Below, piece by piece: positions 28,120 through 36,237 of a DNA stretch of 64,000 nucleotides (within the stretch, counting starts at the first letter, position 1; the number at the start of each line of letters is the position of its first letter). The translations under genes were made by a program, and so were the position numbers. Source of the stretch: Hymenobacter sediminis (GTDB lineage Bacteria; Bacteroidota; Bacteroidia; Cytophagales; Hymenobacteraceae); the NCBI RefSeq assembly GCF_003231285.1, contig NZ_QKNS01000001.1, positions 1,426,001 to 1,490,000 on the forward strand, read 5' to 3'. A model generated the notes under the pieces. It searched no databases. It worked only from the letters and a program-made list of their open reading frames with translations, and was not told the origin of the DNA.

Positions 28120-28208
28120 GCACGTAAGGAGTAGAAATGAAGTAGGATGAATACCTTAAACCAGACCAACGCGGCAAGGTTGGCTACTTTTATGCTCCTT
28201 TAACGCTG

Positions 28209-28784
28209 ATGCCCATGGCCCGCAAGCTCGATACTTTGGAAGTGGTGGATGTTTTTAACCGGCCGGCGTGGCGGGCGTGGTTGGTAGCGCATCACCAGCA
28301 GCCCGTGGGCGTGTGGGTGGTGCTGCACAAGAAAAACAGCGTATCTGGCACCCTCACCTACGCCGAAGCAGTGGAAGAAGCCCTTTGCTTCGGCTGGATT
28401 GATTCCCTACCCCGCAAGCTCGATGAAACCCGCTACCAACTCTACTTCTCGCCCCGCAAAAAAGGCAGCGTATGGTCGGCAGTGAATAAAAAGCGCCTGG
28501 AGCAGCTCCGCGCCGCTGGGCTGCTAATGCCGGCCGGGCAAGCCAAAATAGACCTGGCCCAGCAGGATGGCAGCTGGGCCGCCCTGGATGAAGTAGATGC
28601 CCTGCAGCTACCCCCTGACTTAGCCGCAGCCCTGGCCGCTACCCCCGCCGCCGAGCAAAACTTCCAGCGCTTGGCCCCCAGCGTGCGCAAGCAACACCTG
28701 CAGCAGCTAACCGCCGTGCGCCGTCCCGAAACCCGACAGCGGCGCATTGCCCAACTAATAGAACAGCTGATGGCCGTGAAGTAA
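28209..28784 (+). CDS. YdeI/OmpD-associated family protein
   Basis: 191-residue cytoplasmic protein of the YdeI (OmdA) family. Markers are WRAWLVAHHQQPVGVWVVLHKK, LTYAEAVEEALCFGWIDSLPRKLDE, and the SPRKKGSVWSAVNKKRLEQL block. The C-terminal EQNFQRLAPSVRKQHLQQL and ETRQRRI complete the pattern. Biochemical role is unknown; some relatives are annotated as bacteriocin-protection proteins. A second ATG two codons in (28215) is an alternative start. Followed 33 bases later by the class D beta-lactamase gene, so the two may be co-transcribed. Confidence 0.85.
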   Translation: MPMARKLDTLEVVDVFNRPAWRAWLVAHHQQPVGVWVVLHKKNSVSGTLTYAEAVEEALCFGWIDSLPRKLDETRYQLYFSPRKKGSVWSAVNKKRLEQLRAAGLLMPAGQAKIDLAQQDGSWAALDEVDALQLPPDLAAALAATPAAEQNFQRLAPSVRKQHLQQLTAVRRPETRQRRIAQLIEQLMAVK

Positions 28785-28805
28785 GCCTGGCTGCCCCAAG
28801 GCCGT

Positions 28806-28813
28806 TATCTTCG
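28806..28813 (+). promoter_or_regulatory. Near-consensus -7 box before the beta-lactamase gene
   Basis: TATCTTCG differs from TAnnTTTG by one base and ends 4 bases before the ATG at 28818. If used, the mRNA would be leaderless or nearly so. Confidence 0.3.
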
Positions 28814-28817
28814 CGGC

Positions 28818-29636
28818 ATGCTACGGTTTCGTTACTTGCTTTTCGCTTCGGGTATTTCGCTGCTGTTGGGCGCTGCGCCTGCTACCCCCATAATCGAACG
28901 AAACTTTCAGAAGCAGTTCGACCGGTATGGGGTGCAGGGCTCCTTTCTGCTGTATGAAACAGGCACGGGCGGCTTCACGGCATACAATGAAAAGCGCTGC
29001 CGCCAAGGCTTCCTACCGGCTTCCACCTTCAAAATCCCGAATACTCTTATCGGGCTGCAAACCGGCGCCCTGCCCGACACGGCCACCATTTGCAAATGGG
29101 ACGGGGTGAAGCGCGACTTCCCGCAGTGGAACCAAGATATGAGCTACGCCCGGGCCTTGCGCGTGTCCTGCGTGCCGTGCTACCAGCAGTTGGCGCGCCG
29201 GGTGGGGGTAGGGGCCTACCAGCAGTGGCTCCGGAAGCTGCGCTACCCCGGCATCCTCATTACATCTGGCACCCTGGATACCTTCTGGCTGGATGGAAAA
29301 TCGCGCATCAGCCAGTTCGAGCAGATTGATTTCCTACGTCGGTTGCAGGCGGAAACCCTGCCCGTGGAGGTGAGACACCAGCGGGCCGTGAAGCAATTAT
29401 TGCTGCTCCAGAAAACGCCCGGCTATGCCCTATATGGCAAAACCGGCTGGCGCTTCCGCTCCGCCACCAACCCCGACAACGGCTGGTTTGTGGGTTGGGT
29501 ACAGCGCCCCGATGGCCGCACAGCTCTCTTTGCGTTAAACGTAGAACCACCCAAAGGCCAACCCGCCAACGAGCAGTTTTTGGCCGGTCGTCGGGCCCTA
29601 ACGGAGGACATTCTGCGCGAAATGGGCTGGATGTAG
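28818..29636 (+). CDS. Class D (OXA-type) beta-lactamase
   Basis: Periplasmic serine beta-lactamase fold, 272 residues, with a signal peptide (MLRFRYLLFASGISLLLGAA). Box 1 is STFK (Ser69, Lys72 in PASTFKIPNTLIGLQTG). Box 2 is SxV (Ser117-Cys118-Val119 in VSCVPCYQQLARRVG). Box 4 is KTG (208-210 in YGKTGW), followed by NGWFVGWV. The usual YGN box is replaced by YPG (143-145 in RYPGILITSG), and FWLDGKSRIS aligns with the next OXA block. Cys118 and Cys121 flank box 2. It is probably a chromosomal OXA relative; the drug spectrum cannot be told from sequence, and the altered box 3 may change activity. Confidence 0.9.
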   Translation: MLRFRYLLFASGISLLLGAAPATPIIERNFQKQFDRYGVQGSFLLYETGTGGFTAYNEKRCRQGFLPASTFKIPNTLIGLQTGALPDTATICKWDGVKRDFPQWNQDMSYARALRVSCVPCYQQLARRVGVGAYQQWLRKLRYPGILITSGTLDTFWLDGKSRISQFEQIDFLRRLQAETLPVEVRHQRAVKQLLLLQKTPGYALYGKTGWRFRSATNPDNGWFVGWVQRPDGRTALFALNVEPPKGQPANEQFLAGRRALTEDILREMGWM

Positions 29637-29651
29637 AAGCCTAGGTCATAA

Positions 29652-30998
29652 CTAGTGTTTCTCCAGCACCCGCCAGCCTTGAGGCGGTAGCACTAGGGTT
29701 GCGCCTGCCGCAAGCACAAGCTGCTCGCCGCTGAAAACATCCATCCAGGTGCCAGCAGCTTCAGCGGGAACAGCGAGTGACTGAGGCTCGGGGCTGATGT
29801 TAATGCCAGTGAGTACTGCCGCCAGCCCTTTTTGGCGCAGGAAACTGTACGTGTCAGGGGGGCCAGGCAAGCGCTGGAAGCGGCTGAGCGGGTCGCCGTT
29901 TTGCAGGGCGAAGTGGCGGCGTTTGAGCTGGAGCAGGCGGGTATAGAAATCCTGCAGGGGGTAGTCCTGCCAATCCACTGTATCTTTTTCGAAGAAAGCT
30001 AGGCGCTTGTTCAGGGCTGCTTCCTGGCCGGTGTACACCAGCGGCATGCCCGGCAGCAGCACCGTCAGGACCGCAAACGGCAACGCCAGCGGACCCAGGC
30101 GCTCATATTCAGTGCCGTCCCAGCTGTTCACGTCGTGGTTGCTGGTAAAGTGCATCAGGTACACTGAGGGCGGGTACTTCGCTCGCTCAGCCGCCAGATA
30201 CTCGTCGATGTCGTGCAGGGGCTGTTTGCCTTCCGCAATGTGGTCGAGGAGGTAGTGCAGGCGCAGGCCGAAGGTCATGTTAAAGGCCTTTTCCAGCAGC
30301 TTGGTATCGGAGTTAAACTGCTCCCAGGTCAGTCCGCCCGAGGGGTACAGCTCGTCCCACTCGGCCAGCATAAACAAGGGTTTTACCCCATCCAGCTCTA
30401 GGCGGGCGGCATCCCAGAAATCAGTAGGCACCAGGCCGGCCACATCGCAGCGGTACCCGTCAATATCGGCTTCGCGCACCCAATAGAGTAGGGCATCGGT
30501 CATGTAGCGGCGCAGTTCGGGGTGGCGGTAGTCGAAGGCCACTACGTCGGTCCAGTCGGGCACGGGGGGTAGGAGGTTGCCCTGTGCGTCGTGCTGATAC
30601 CACTCGGGGTGCTGCTGCACCAGCGGGTTGTCCCAGCTAGTGTGGTTAGCTACCCAATCGAGCAGCACCCGGAGGCCCAAATCGTGCGCAGTTTTCACCA
30701 GGTAGCGCAAATCATCCAGCGTCCCAAACTCCGGATTCACCCCGAAGTAGTCTTGCACGGCGTATTGGCTGCCCAGCGTGCCCTTACGCCCTACCTCCCC
30801 AATAGGGTGGACAGGCATCAGCCACACGATGCTGATGCCCATGGAAGCCAGCCGCGGCAGGTGCGCGGCAAACGCCCGAAATGTGCCTTCTGGCGTGAAT
30901 TGGCGCAGGTTTACTTCGTAGATGGTGGCGTTGGCGGCCCAATCGGGGTGGCGCACCTGAAACAGGTGGGCGCTGGGGTGCAACTGAGGTTCAGACAC
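29652..30998 (-). CDS. GH13 alpha-amylase family protein, cytoplasmic
   Basis: 448-residue (alpha/beta)8 glycosidase or transglycosidase acting on alpha-glucans. It starts directly with IYEVNLRQFTPEGTFRAFAAHLPRL and no signal peptide. The nucleophile is Asp185 in GYRCDVAGL, acid/base Glu213 in MLAEWDELYP, third carboxylate Asp289 in SNHDVNSWDGTE. A short C-terminal beta domain ends at residue 448. It is clearly paralogous to the lipoprotein gene at 31246-32685 on the same strand, which suggests a duplication with one copy inside and one outside the cell. Exact specificity is not clear. Confidence 0.9.
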   Translation of the reverse strand: MSEPQLHPSAHLFQVRHPDWAANATIYEVNLRQFTPEGTFRAFAAHLPRLASMGISIVWLMPVHPIGEVGRKGTLGSQYAVQDYFGVNPEFGTLDDLRYLVKTAHDLGLRVLLDWVANHTSWDNPLVQQHPEWYQHDAQGNLLPPVPDWTDVVAFDYRHPELRRYMTDALLYWVREADIDGYRCDVAGLVPTDFWDAARLELDGVKPLFMLAEWDELYPSGGLTWEQFNSDTKLLEKAFNMTFGLRLHYLLDHIAEGKQPLHDIDEYLAAERAKYPPSVYLMHFTSNHDVNSWDGTEYERLGPLALPFAVLTVLLPGMPLVYTGQEAALNKRLAFFEKDTVDWQDYPLQDFYTRLLQLKRRHFALQNGDPLSRFQRLPGPPDTYSFLRQKGLAAVLTGINISPEPQSLAVPAEAAGTWMDVFSGEQLVLAAGATLVLPPQGWRVLEKH

Positions 30999-31131
30999 GG
31001 CAGAGGGGTAGGCGAAAACAAGTTGGACTGCACCTGCCTACGCGAAATCAGCCTTCCATAGCCGAACTCCAAGAACGCCTACCTCTTCTGAAGTAGCTGG
31101 ACATTCCGAAAACGTGTTATCTCGAAAACGT

Positions 31132-31224
31132 GTCATGTCGAGCTTGCCGAGACATCTTGCGTGCTGACGTTGTAATAGTAGCTCAACGTCAGCACGCGAG
31201 ATGTCTCGACAAGCTCGACATGAC
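31132..31224. repeat. Palindromic repeat, copy 1 (40-base arms)
   Basis: Left arm 31132-31171 and right arm 31185-31224 pair over 40 bases with two mismatches around a 13-base loop. The outer part reads GTCATGTCGAGC..GAGACATC and the tip GCGTGCTGACGTT. It sits between the two GH13 genes and belongs to the same family as the elements at 32807 and 33492. Confidence 0.9.
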
Positions 31225-31245
31225 GTTCAAGAGAAATACTGGCTT

Positions 31246-32685
31246 CTAAAACCAGCTATTGTCGGGGTCCGGGAGTTGCTCGTACACGCGGTAACTGTGC
31301 GGGGTCAGCAGCAGGTCGGAGCCTGAGCCTAGCTTAGTTACCTGTCCGCTGAATACGTCGCGGTAAACGCCGGGGCCCAGGTTAGCCAGACGAATTTGGT
31401 GAGGCTGCTGGCCTAGGTTCACGGCCACCAAAACCGCCTTTGGCCCCTTGCGACGCACGAAGGCATAGGTTTCGGGGCTGGCCTCCGGCGCCATCCGGAT
31501 AAACTCGCTGCACGGGTCGCCGTTGCGCAGGGCCGGGTGGCGCTTCTTGAGTTGAAGCAGGGTAGTGTAGAACTCCTGCAGGGGGTAGTCGCGCCACGGA
31601 ATTGTGTCCTTATCAAAGAAACGCAGCCGCTTCTTAAGGGCCGCTTCCTGGCCGCTGTACACCATCGGGATGCCGGGCAGCAGGGCGGTGAGTACGGCCT
31701 GGGGGAGGGCGTCTTTGCCGAGACGCTCGTACTCGGTGCCATCCCAGCTGTTGATGTCGTGGCTGCTGGTAAAGTACATGAGGTAGGCCGAGGCCGGGTA
31801 GCGCGTGCGCTCTACCTCGCGGTAGGCATCGAGGGCGGTGAGGGGCTGCTGGCGGCGGCTGATGCTGTCGAGGAGGTAGCGCATGCGCAGGGCGTAGGTG
31901 GCATCGAAGGCCTTTTCCAGCATGCCGGTGTTGGGGTTGAACTCGCCTTTTTTCAGAAAGGGCGGGTTGTGCAGCTCGTCCCATTCGGCCAGCATAAACA
32001 CGGGCTTTACTTTCTCGAGTATGGGGCGCGTCTGGTTCCAGAACTCCATGGGTACGAGGCCGGCTACGTCGCAGCGGAAACCATCGAAGCCTACGTCGCG
32101 CAGCCAGTACACCATGCTTTCCTGCATGTACTGGCGCAACTCGGGCTTGCTGTAATCCAGGTCAATAACATCCTGCCAATCGGATACGGGTGGCACAAAC
32201 TGACCTTGAGCGTTGCGGGTAAACCACTCGGGGTGTTGCTGGCGTAGCTGGCTGTCCCAGCTGGTATGGTTGGCTACCCAGTCCAGAATAACGTGCATGC
32301 CCAGCTTGTGAGCCGTCTGAATCAGGTGACGCAAATCATCGAGGGTGCCAAACTCCGGGTTCACGGCCCGGTAGTCCTGCACGGAATATTGGCTGCCCAG
32401 CGTGCCTTTGCGGTTGAGTTTGCCGATGGGCTGCACCGGCATCAGCCACAGAATTCCTACCCCCATTTTCTGGAGGCGGGGCAGGTGCGCTTCAAAGGCC
32501 CGGAAGGTGCCCTCGGGGGTGTACTGCCGGATATTGACCTCGTAAATGCTGGCCGAATCAGCCCAGGCTGAGTGCTGAATGGTGTAGGCTTCGGGGGCCG
32601 CCGGGGCGCAATCGGTGGTGGGTGTCTGGCGACAGGCTGCCAGAAGCAGCAAACCAAGCAGTAAAGAAAGAACAGTGCGGGACAT
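31246..32685 (-). CDS. GH13 alpha-amylase family lipoprotein
   Basis: 479-residue paralogue of the 29652 gene with a lipoprotein signal (MSRTVLSLLLGLLLLAAC), so it is placed at the cell surface or periplasm. It keeps the GH13 carboxylates: Asp in GFRCDVAGLVP, Glu in MLAEWDELH, Asp in SSHDINSWDGTE. ASIYEVNIRQYTPEGTFRAF and KGTLGSQYSVQDYRAVNPEF are nearly identical to the cytoplasmic copy. The frame extends to 32757, but the lipobox fixes the ATG at 32685. It probably attacks external maltodextrins. Long palindromes flank it on both sides. Confidence 0.9.
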   Translation of the reverse strand: MSRTVLSLLLGLLLLAACRQTPTTDCAPAAPEAYTIQHSAWADSASIYEVNIRQYTPEGTFRAFEAHLPRLQKMGVGILWLMPVQPIGKLNRKGTLGSQYSVQDYRAVNPEFGTLDDLRHLIQTAHKLGMHVILDWVANHTSWDSQLRQQHPEWFTRNAQGQFVPPVSDWQDVIDLDYSKPELRQYMQESMVYWLRDVGFDGFRCDVAGLVPMEFWNQTRPILEKVKPVFMLAEWDELHNPPFLKKGEFNPNTGMLEKAFDATYALRMRYLLDSISRRQQPLTALDAYREVERTRYPASAYLMYFTSSHDINSWDGTEYERLGKDALPQAVLTALLPGIPMVYSGQEAALKKRLRFFDKDTIPWRDYPLQEFYTTLLQLKKRHPALRNGDPCSEFIRMAPEASPETYAFVRRKGPKAVLVAVNLGQQPHQIRLANLGPGVYRDVFSGQVTKLGSGSDLLLTPHSYRVYEQLPDPDNSWF

Positions 32686-32806
32686 GCCGAAAAGTACCCC
32701 TTTTCCGGCACTTGGGCTCCCAATGGCAGGTAGCAAAAGCGCCGGGCGGCAAGGCATACAGCTCGGCGTGAAGATGTTTAAGCAGCAAAGCTGTTGGATA
32801 AAAGAA

Positions 32807-32910
32807 GACCGTCATTCCGAGCGCAGCCGAGGAATCTTGCGTGCTGATGTTGAAGTTACCATTGCAACGTCAGCACGCAAGATTCCTCGGCTGCGCTCGG
32901 AATGACGGTC
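32807..32910. repeat. Palindromic repeat, copy 2 (46-base arms)
   Basis: Arms 32807-32852 and 32865-32910 pair over 46 bases with one mismatch around a 12-base loop. The outer half reads GTCATTCCGAGCGCAGCCGA and the tip is GCGTGCTGATGTTG. It begins 12 bases beyond the DUF983 stop (32923), so it also acts as that gene's transcript end. Confidence 0.92.
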
Positions 32911-32922
32911 TAACACTTAACC

Positions 32923-33318
32923 CTAGCCAACTTTCAGCGCGGCCCGTGGCTCGTAGCGGACGCCGCCGAACCAGTACAGCATCAGGGTGCGGGAGTAGCG
33001 CAGACTGAGCGGGGTCAGCAGTACGGCCACCACGGCTACGCTGGTCACGTACACCCACACGGCCGGGTCGTGGAGCAGGAAGTACACCAGAAAGCCGGTT
33101 ACCAGCATAATAGCCGTGGAAAAGGCGTAGCTAATGAACATGGCGCCCCAATAGAACCCCGGCTCGGGCTCGTAAGCCTGGGCGCAAACCGGGCAGCGTT
33201 CCGGCATCTCAGCAAAGTGAACGGGGTTAGCGGCAGAGTGCGTGAACAAGTGGCCTTCGTGGCAGCGGGGGCAGCGCTGCTGCAGCATAGCCAAAGCCGT
33301 AGATTGAATCTTCGTCAT
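32923..33318 (-). CDS. DUF983 domain membrane protein
   Basis: 131-residue small membrane protein of unknown function. The N-terminal part carries two CxxC pairs, RCPRCHEGHLF and RCPVCAQAYEPEPGFYWGAMF, a zinc-ribbon-like layout typical of DUF983. Two hydrophobic helices follow (about 60-80 and 85-105). The C-terminus ends RTLMLYWFGGVRYEPRAAL. The frame extends to a TTG at 33351; ATG 33318 gives MTKIQSTALAMLQQRCPRCH. It lies between palindromic repeat copies 2 and 3. Confidence 0.85.
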   Translation of the reverse strand: MTKIQSTALAMLQQRCPRCHEGHLFTHSAANPVHFAEMPERCPVCAQAYEPEPGFYWGAMFISYAFSTAIMLVTGFLVYFLLHDPAVWVYVTSVAVVAVLLTPLSLRYSRTLMLYWFGGVRYEPRAALKVG

Positions 33319-33642
33319 GATTTCTAGGTAGTTGGTGAAATCGTAGAACAAAGATAAAATGCCCTTCCTGCGCCCGTAAGAGCCATTTCCGGGTTTGTCC
33401 GGTACAAATCAATTCGTGATGGTGGGGAGGTAAGATGATAGGTAGGTGAATAGTGACAGGTAAAGAGTGAGGAGGCTGCTGGCAACCGGACCATCATGTC
33501 GAGCTGCCGAGACATATTGCCCGAATCGTTGGGGTAGCACTACAACATCAGCACGCGAGATGTCTCGACCGGACGATGCTTTTACCTATCATCATTTACA
33601 CTACCTGTCACCATCTACCATTCTCATTTCACTTGTCACCTG
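33319..33642. other. Repeat-rich intergenic region DUF983-AraC
   Basis: 324 bases, no gene. It contains the degraded third palindromic repeat and, around it, degenerate GATAGGTAGGTGAATAGTGACAGGT-like and complementary ACCTGTCACC/ACCTATCATC words (33430-33480 versus 33580-33655) that form a second, looser inverted repeat. The DUF983 promoter region lies at its left end. Confidence 0.5.
33492..33579. repeat. Palindromic repeat, copy 3 (degraded)
   Basis: CATCATGTCGAGCTGCCGAG on the left and GCACGCGAGATGTCTCGACC on the right are the same words as in copy 1, but the arms now carry several mismatches and gaps. It appears to be an old, decayed member. Confidence 0.7.
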
Positions 33643-34518
33643 TCACCTCTTCCCCTCATACCGAAAGCCCTCCGGGGTTTGCCCAGTGTGCTTGCGGAAG
33701 TAGCGGCCGAAGTAGGAAGCGTCGTCGAAACCGAGCGTGTCGGCTACCTGGGCCACGGTGGCGGACGTGTGGCGAAGCAGGCGGCGGGCTTCCATCAGTA
33801 CGCGCTCCTGAACAAGGGCGCTGGCGGTTTTGCCTAGGTGGCGGCGGCACAGGGCATTGAGGTGGTTGGGTGAAACGTGGAGCAGATCAGCGTAATGCTG
33901 TACTTCCCGCTGAGTGCGAAAATGCTGGTTGATGAGGGCCCCAAACTCGCGCAGGAGGTGCTGGGCGTGGCGCGGCTCGCCGCTAGCGGGTTGAGCCGCA
34001 GTGGTGGGGTAATGACGCGCGGCCAGTTCAAGGCAAATGTGGAGGTAGGAGCGAAACACCTCATCCTGCTGCGGGGCTGGGGTAGTGTGCTCCTGCCACA
34101 TGCGCTCAAACAGTGGCAGCAGCTCAGTTTCCGGACTGCCTAACTGCAGTGCGGGCGCGTGAAAGTGGTGGAAGAACGGGTACTCGTAGAGTCGGCCACC
34201 GGGGTAACGTGCCAGGTAGAAATCGGCCTCGAACAGCACCACGTACCCCTGGGCGTCTGCCGAAAGCTGCCAGTGATGCACCTGTCCCGGCGTCATGAAA
34301 AACAGGCTGCCCGGCTCCAGCGGGTAACTCACCAAGTCAATAGTGTGCGTGCCGTGGCCCTGCGTGACGTAAAGCAGCAGGTAGAAGTCGTGGGCGTGGG
34401 GCTGGCTGGTACCGGGGAAGTTGGCCACATGCCGCGCCAACCGCTCCAGATACCACGGCCGCGGCCGTTGCTGCGGAAACGATTCAAGCGTCAGGACGGG
34501 CAGGCGGGGCGGTTGCAT
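33643..34518 (-). CDS. AraC family transcriptional regulator
   Basis: 291-residue DNA-binding activator. The N-terminal cupin has HAHDFYLLLYVTQGHGTHTIDL and PLEPGSLFFMTPGQVHHWQ, the usual sensor barrel. The C-terminal double helix-turn-helix spans about 190-291, with VQHYADLLHVSPNHLNALC, ALVQERVLMEARRLL, VAQVADTLGFDDASYFGRYF and RKHTGQTPEGFRYE. The ligand is unknown. It starts 10 bases after the stop of the membrane protein gene at 34529-34990, so the two form a likely operon. Confidence 0.92.
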   Translation of the reverse strand: MQPPRLPVLTLESFPQQRPRPWYLERLARHVANFPGTSQPHAHDFYLLLYVTQGHGTHTIDLVSYPLEPGSLFFMTPGQVHHWQLSADAQGYVVLFEADFYLARYPGGRLYEYPFFHHFHAPALQLGSPETELLPLFERMWQEHTTPAPQQDEVFRSYLHICLELAARHYPTTAAQPASGEPRHAQHLLREFGALINQHFRTQREVQHYADLLHVSPNHLNALCRRHLGKTASALVQERVLMEARRLLRHTSATVAQVADTLGFDDASYFGRYFRKHTGQTPEGFRYEGKR

Positions 34519-34528
34519 AAAGGGTAGG

Positions 34529-34990
34529 TTACTCGCCGAAGTTACGGAGCCGCTTCTTGCTGAGCTCGTAGCTGATAATGGCCGGAATGTAGAAGGTGAT
34601 GTCGGCCAGAAACTTAGCGGCCAGTATGCCGCCCGCCCGACTGCCGGTCCAGCGGGGCAGCCAGTACATCAGCGCCGGCCGGATCAGGAAGCTGTCGAGT
34701 ATTTCGGCCGGCCCAAACTCCACGGCTAGGGCCCGCACGTTGCGCCCAAAGGTGCGCGCGCTGTAGTGCCGACCCTGGGCCCGCAGCTCCCGGCGTGCCA
34801 GCCGCATATCCTGCCCCAGCAGCCACCCAAAATAAGCCACGTTCCCGGCCCAGGTACCTGCCAGCGCGGCCCGCAAATCCTGTTCCGGCGCCAGGTGCCA
34901 TGCCACGCCCGCCCCGGCCAGCGTGGCCACCACCGATAGCACCTCGGCGGGTAGGTAGCGGCGCAGCCATTCACGGATTTTAGGTTTCAT
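34529..34990 (-). CDS. Unknown membrane protein, 153 aa
   Basis: Not recognised. It starts MKPKIREWLRRYLPAEVLSV with a hydrophobic helix at about 15-33, a second near 45-60 (NVAYFGWLLGQDM) and a hydrophobic C-terminal stretch about 120-143 (GGILAAKFLADITFYIPAII). The middle is basic (RRELRAQGRHYSARTFGRN) and contains EFGPAEILDSFLIRPALMYW. No signal peptide cleavage site is clear. It is the first gene of a two-gene unit with the AraC regulator 10 bases downstream, so its expression may be tied to that regulator. Confidence 0.7.
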   Translation of the reverse strand: MKPKIREWLRRYLPAEVLSVVATLAGAGVAWHLAPEQDLRAALAGTWAGNVAYFGWLLGQDMRLARRELRAQGRHYSARTFGRNVRALAVEFGPAEILDSFLIRPALMYWLPRWTGSRAGGILAAKFLADITFYIPAIISYELSKKRLRNFGE

Positions 34991-35243
34991 AGTAGGTGAG
35001 GGGGTAGGCAGCGCGGAGCCAGCAGGGTATCAGGTTCGTCAAAGATACCGGCGGTTGCTACGCTGCGTTTCCAAGGAAACCGATTCGCAACCTTTCTGCC
35101 TCGCATTTTGCCCAATACGCGAGGAGGTTTCGGGGTGGGTTGAGGGTAGGAATGCGGGCTGAACGAGAAGCCGAAGGCAACGCCCGCGCCGTGGCTGGCG
35201 TACAGTTCTCCTACCTACGTCATTCTTCCCAACTCCCTGCGTT

Positions 35244-35585
35244 ATGAACCACGCCGACCGCATCGAAGAAACTATTGAAGGCATCTACCATGCCCTGGAG
35301 CAACACAATAACCACCCCGTAGATGCTGGCCTGGGCCACATCGACAGCTGGATTCAGGCCCTCGATGGCCTTGGGGGCTCGGCCCTGAGCGGCCTGCAAA
35401 CTGAGCTGCGCAACCTGCGCTCCTTTGTAGAGCGCGACGACCGCCCGGCCATGGCCAACTCTCTGCAGCTGCTGGGCCAGCAAACCTCCCTCATTGCCCG
35501 CGACATGCACGACGGGGTAGGCGACCACCTACGCCACTTGGGCCAGGTGCTGATTACGGCCGCCGGCAACCTGAAAGTCTCCTAG
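35244..35585 (+). CDS. Small helical protein, tandem family member A
   Basis: Unknown, 113 residues, no signal peptide or membrane segment. The composition (Leu, Ala, Gln, His) and heptad-like spacing predict an all-helical bundle: IEETIEGIYHALEQHNN, HIDSWIQALDGLGG, LQTELRNLRSFVER, LQLLGQQTSLIARDM. The pattern E-TI/TL..L, then W...L, then L..L..L is repeated in the next two genes. Base composition matches the genome. ATG 35244 is the only good start. Confidence 0.75.
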   Translation: MNHADRIEETIEGIYHALEQHNNHPVDAGLGHIDSWIQALDGLGGSALSGLQTELRNLRSFVERDDRPAMANSLQLLGQQTSLIARDMHDGVGDHLRHLGQVLITAAGNLKVS

Positions 35586-35681
35586 CCTACATCACTTTTC
35601 AGCCTTGGTTAGCAGCCTCGCCCAGCGGGCGGGGCTGTTTTTTGACCCTTGGCCTTTCCCAATACCTTCAGCGCTTTTCCT

Positions 35682-36071
35682 ATGACACCTGATTCATCTG
35701 CTACGGGTTCGGGCCACGGCCATGCTCCCGGCTCGGTACTGGCGGGTAGCCAAACCCACCTCGAAGCTACCCTGCACGCCCTGCAAACCGACCACCTGCC
35801 CAACCTGCGACCGGCAGCCGGCGACAACCTCTACCGTTGGATGCACATGCTCCAGACCGTGGAAGGCGACCAGTTTGCTCCGCTTATTGCTGAGTTGCAG
35901 AACCTGTATAATGCCATCAGCCACGACAACCCAGCTGGCCCGCAGGTACAGGGCATTCTGCAAAATCTTGCTGAGCTAACCACGCAGGCTGCCACTAGTG
36001 CTGATGCCGGTTCTCAGGGTAAGCTGATGCAGTTAGCGGAGGCCCTCCGGGCGGCGGCGGCTACGCTCTAG
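35682..36071 (+). CDS. Small helical protein, tandem family member B
   Basis: Unknown, 129 residues. An N-terminal Gly/Ser/His-rich leader (about 1-22) precedes a helical region beginning HLEATLHALQTDHLPN, then GDNLYRWMHMLQTVEG, IAELQNLYNAISHDNP, VQGILQNLAELTTQAA and LMQLAEALRAAAATL. The LEATL..L, W.HML and LQ.LAE blocks align with member C. The frame extends to a TTG at 35649; ATG 35682 is chosen. It starts 96 bases after member A. Confidence 0.75.
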   Translation: MTPDSSATGSGHGHAPGSVLAGSQTHLEATLHALQTDHLPNLRPAAGDNLYRWMHMLQTVEGDQFAPLIAELQNLYNAISHDNPAGPQVQGILQNLAELTTQAATSADAGSQGKLMQLAEALRAAAATL

Positions 36072-36237
36072 CAGCGCTGCGCCCCAGATTGGGGGTAGGC
36101 GCGGAGTTGTAGGCCGGGCCGGAAAAATGCTTTTGCAGGTCAGTTAGACAATGGCTAAGCTGGGCTACAAACCAAATGTTGTACGGGCTCTGTTGCTAAC
36201 CTTGAGCGTAAGGGTGTAGTAAACAGGAAGATTCCTG

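Noticed and set aside
35649-35681. TTG start for tandem family member B
   Set aside because: It adds residues without similarity to members A or C; ATG 35682 is a better start.
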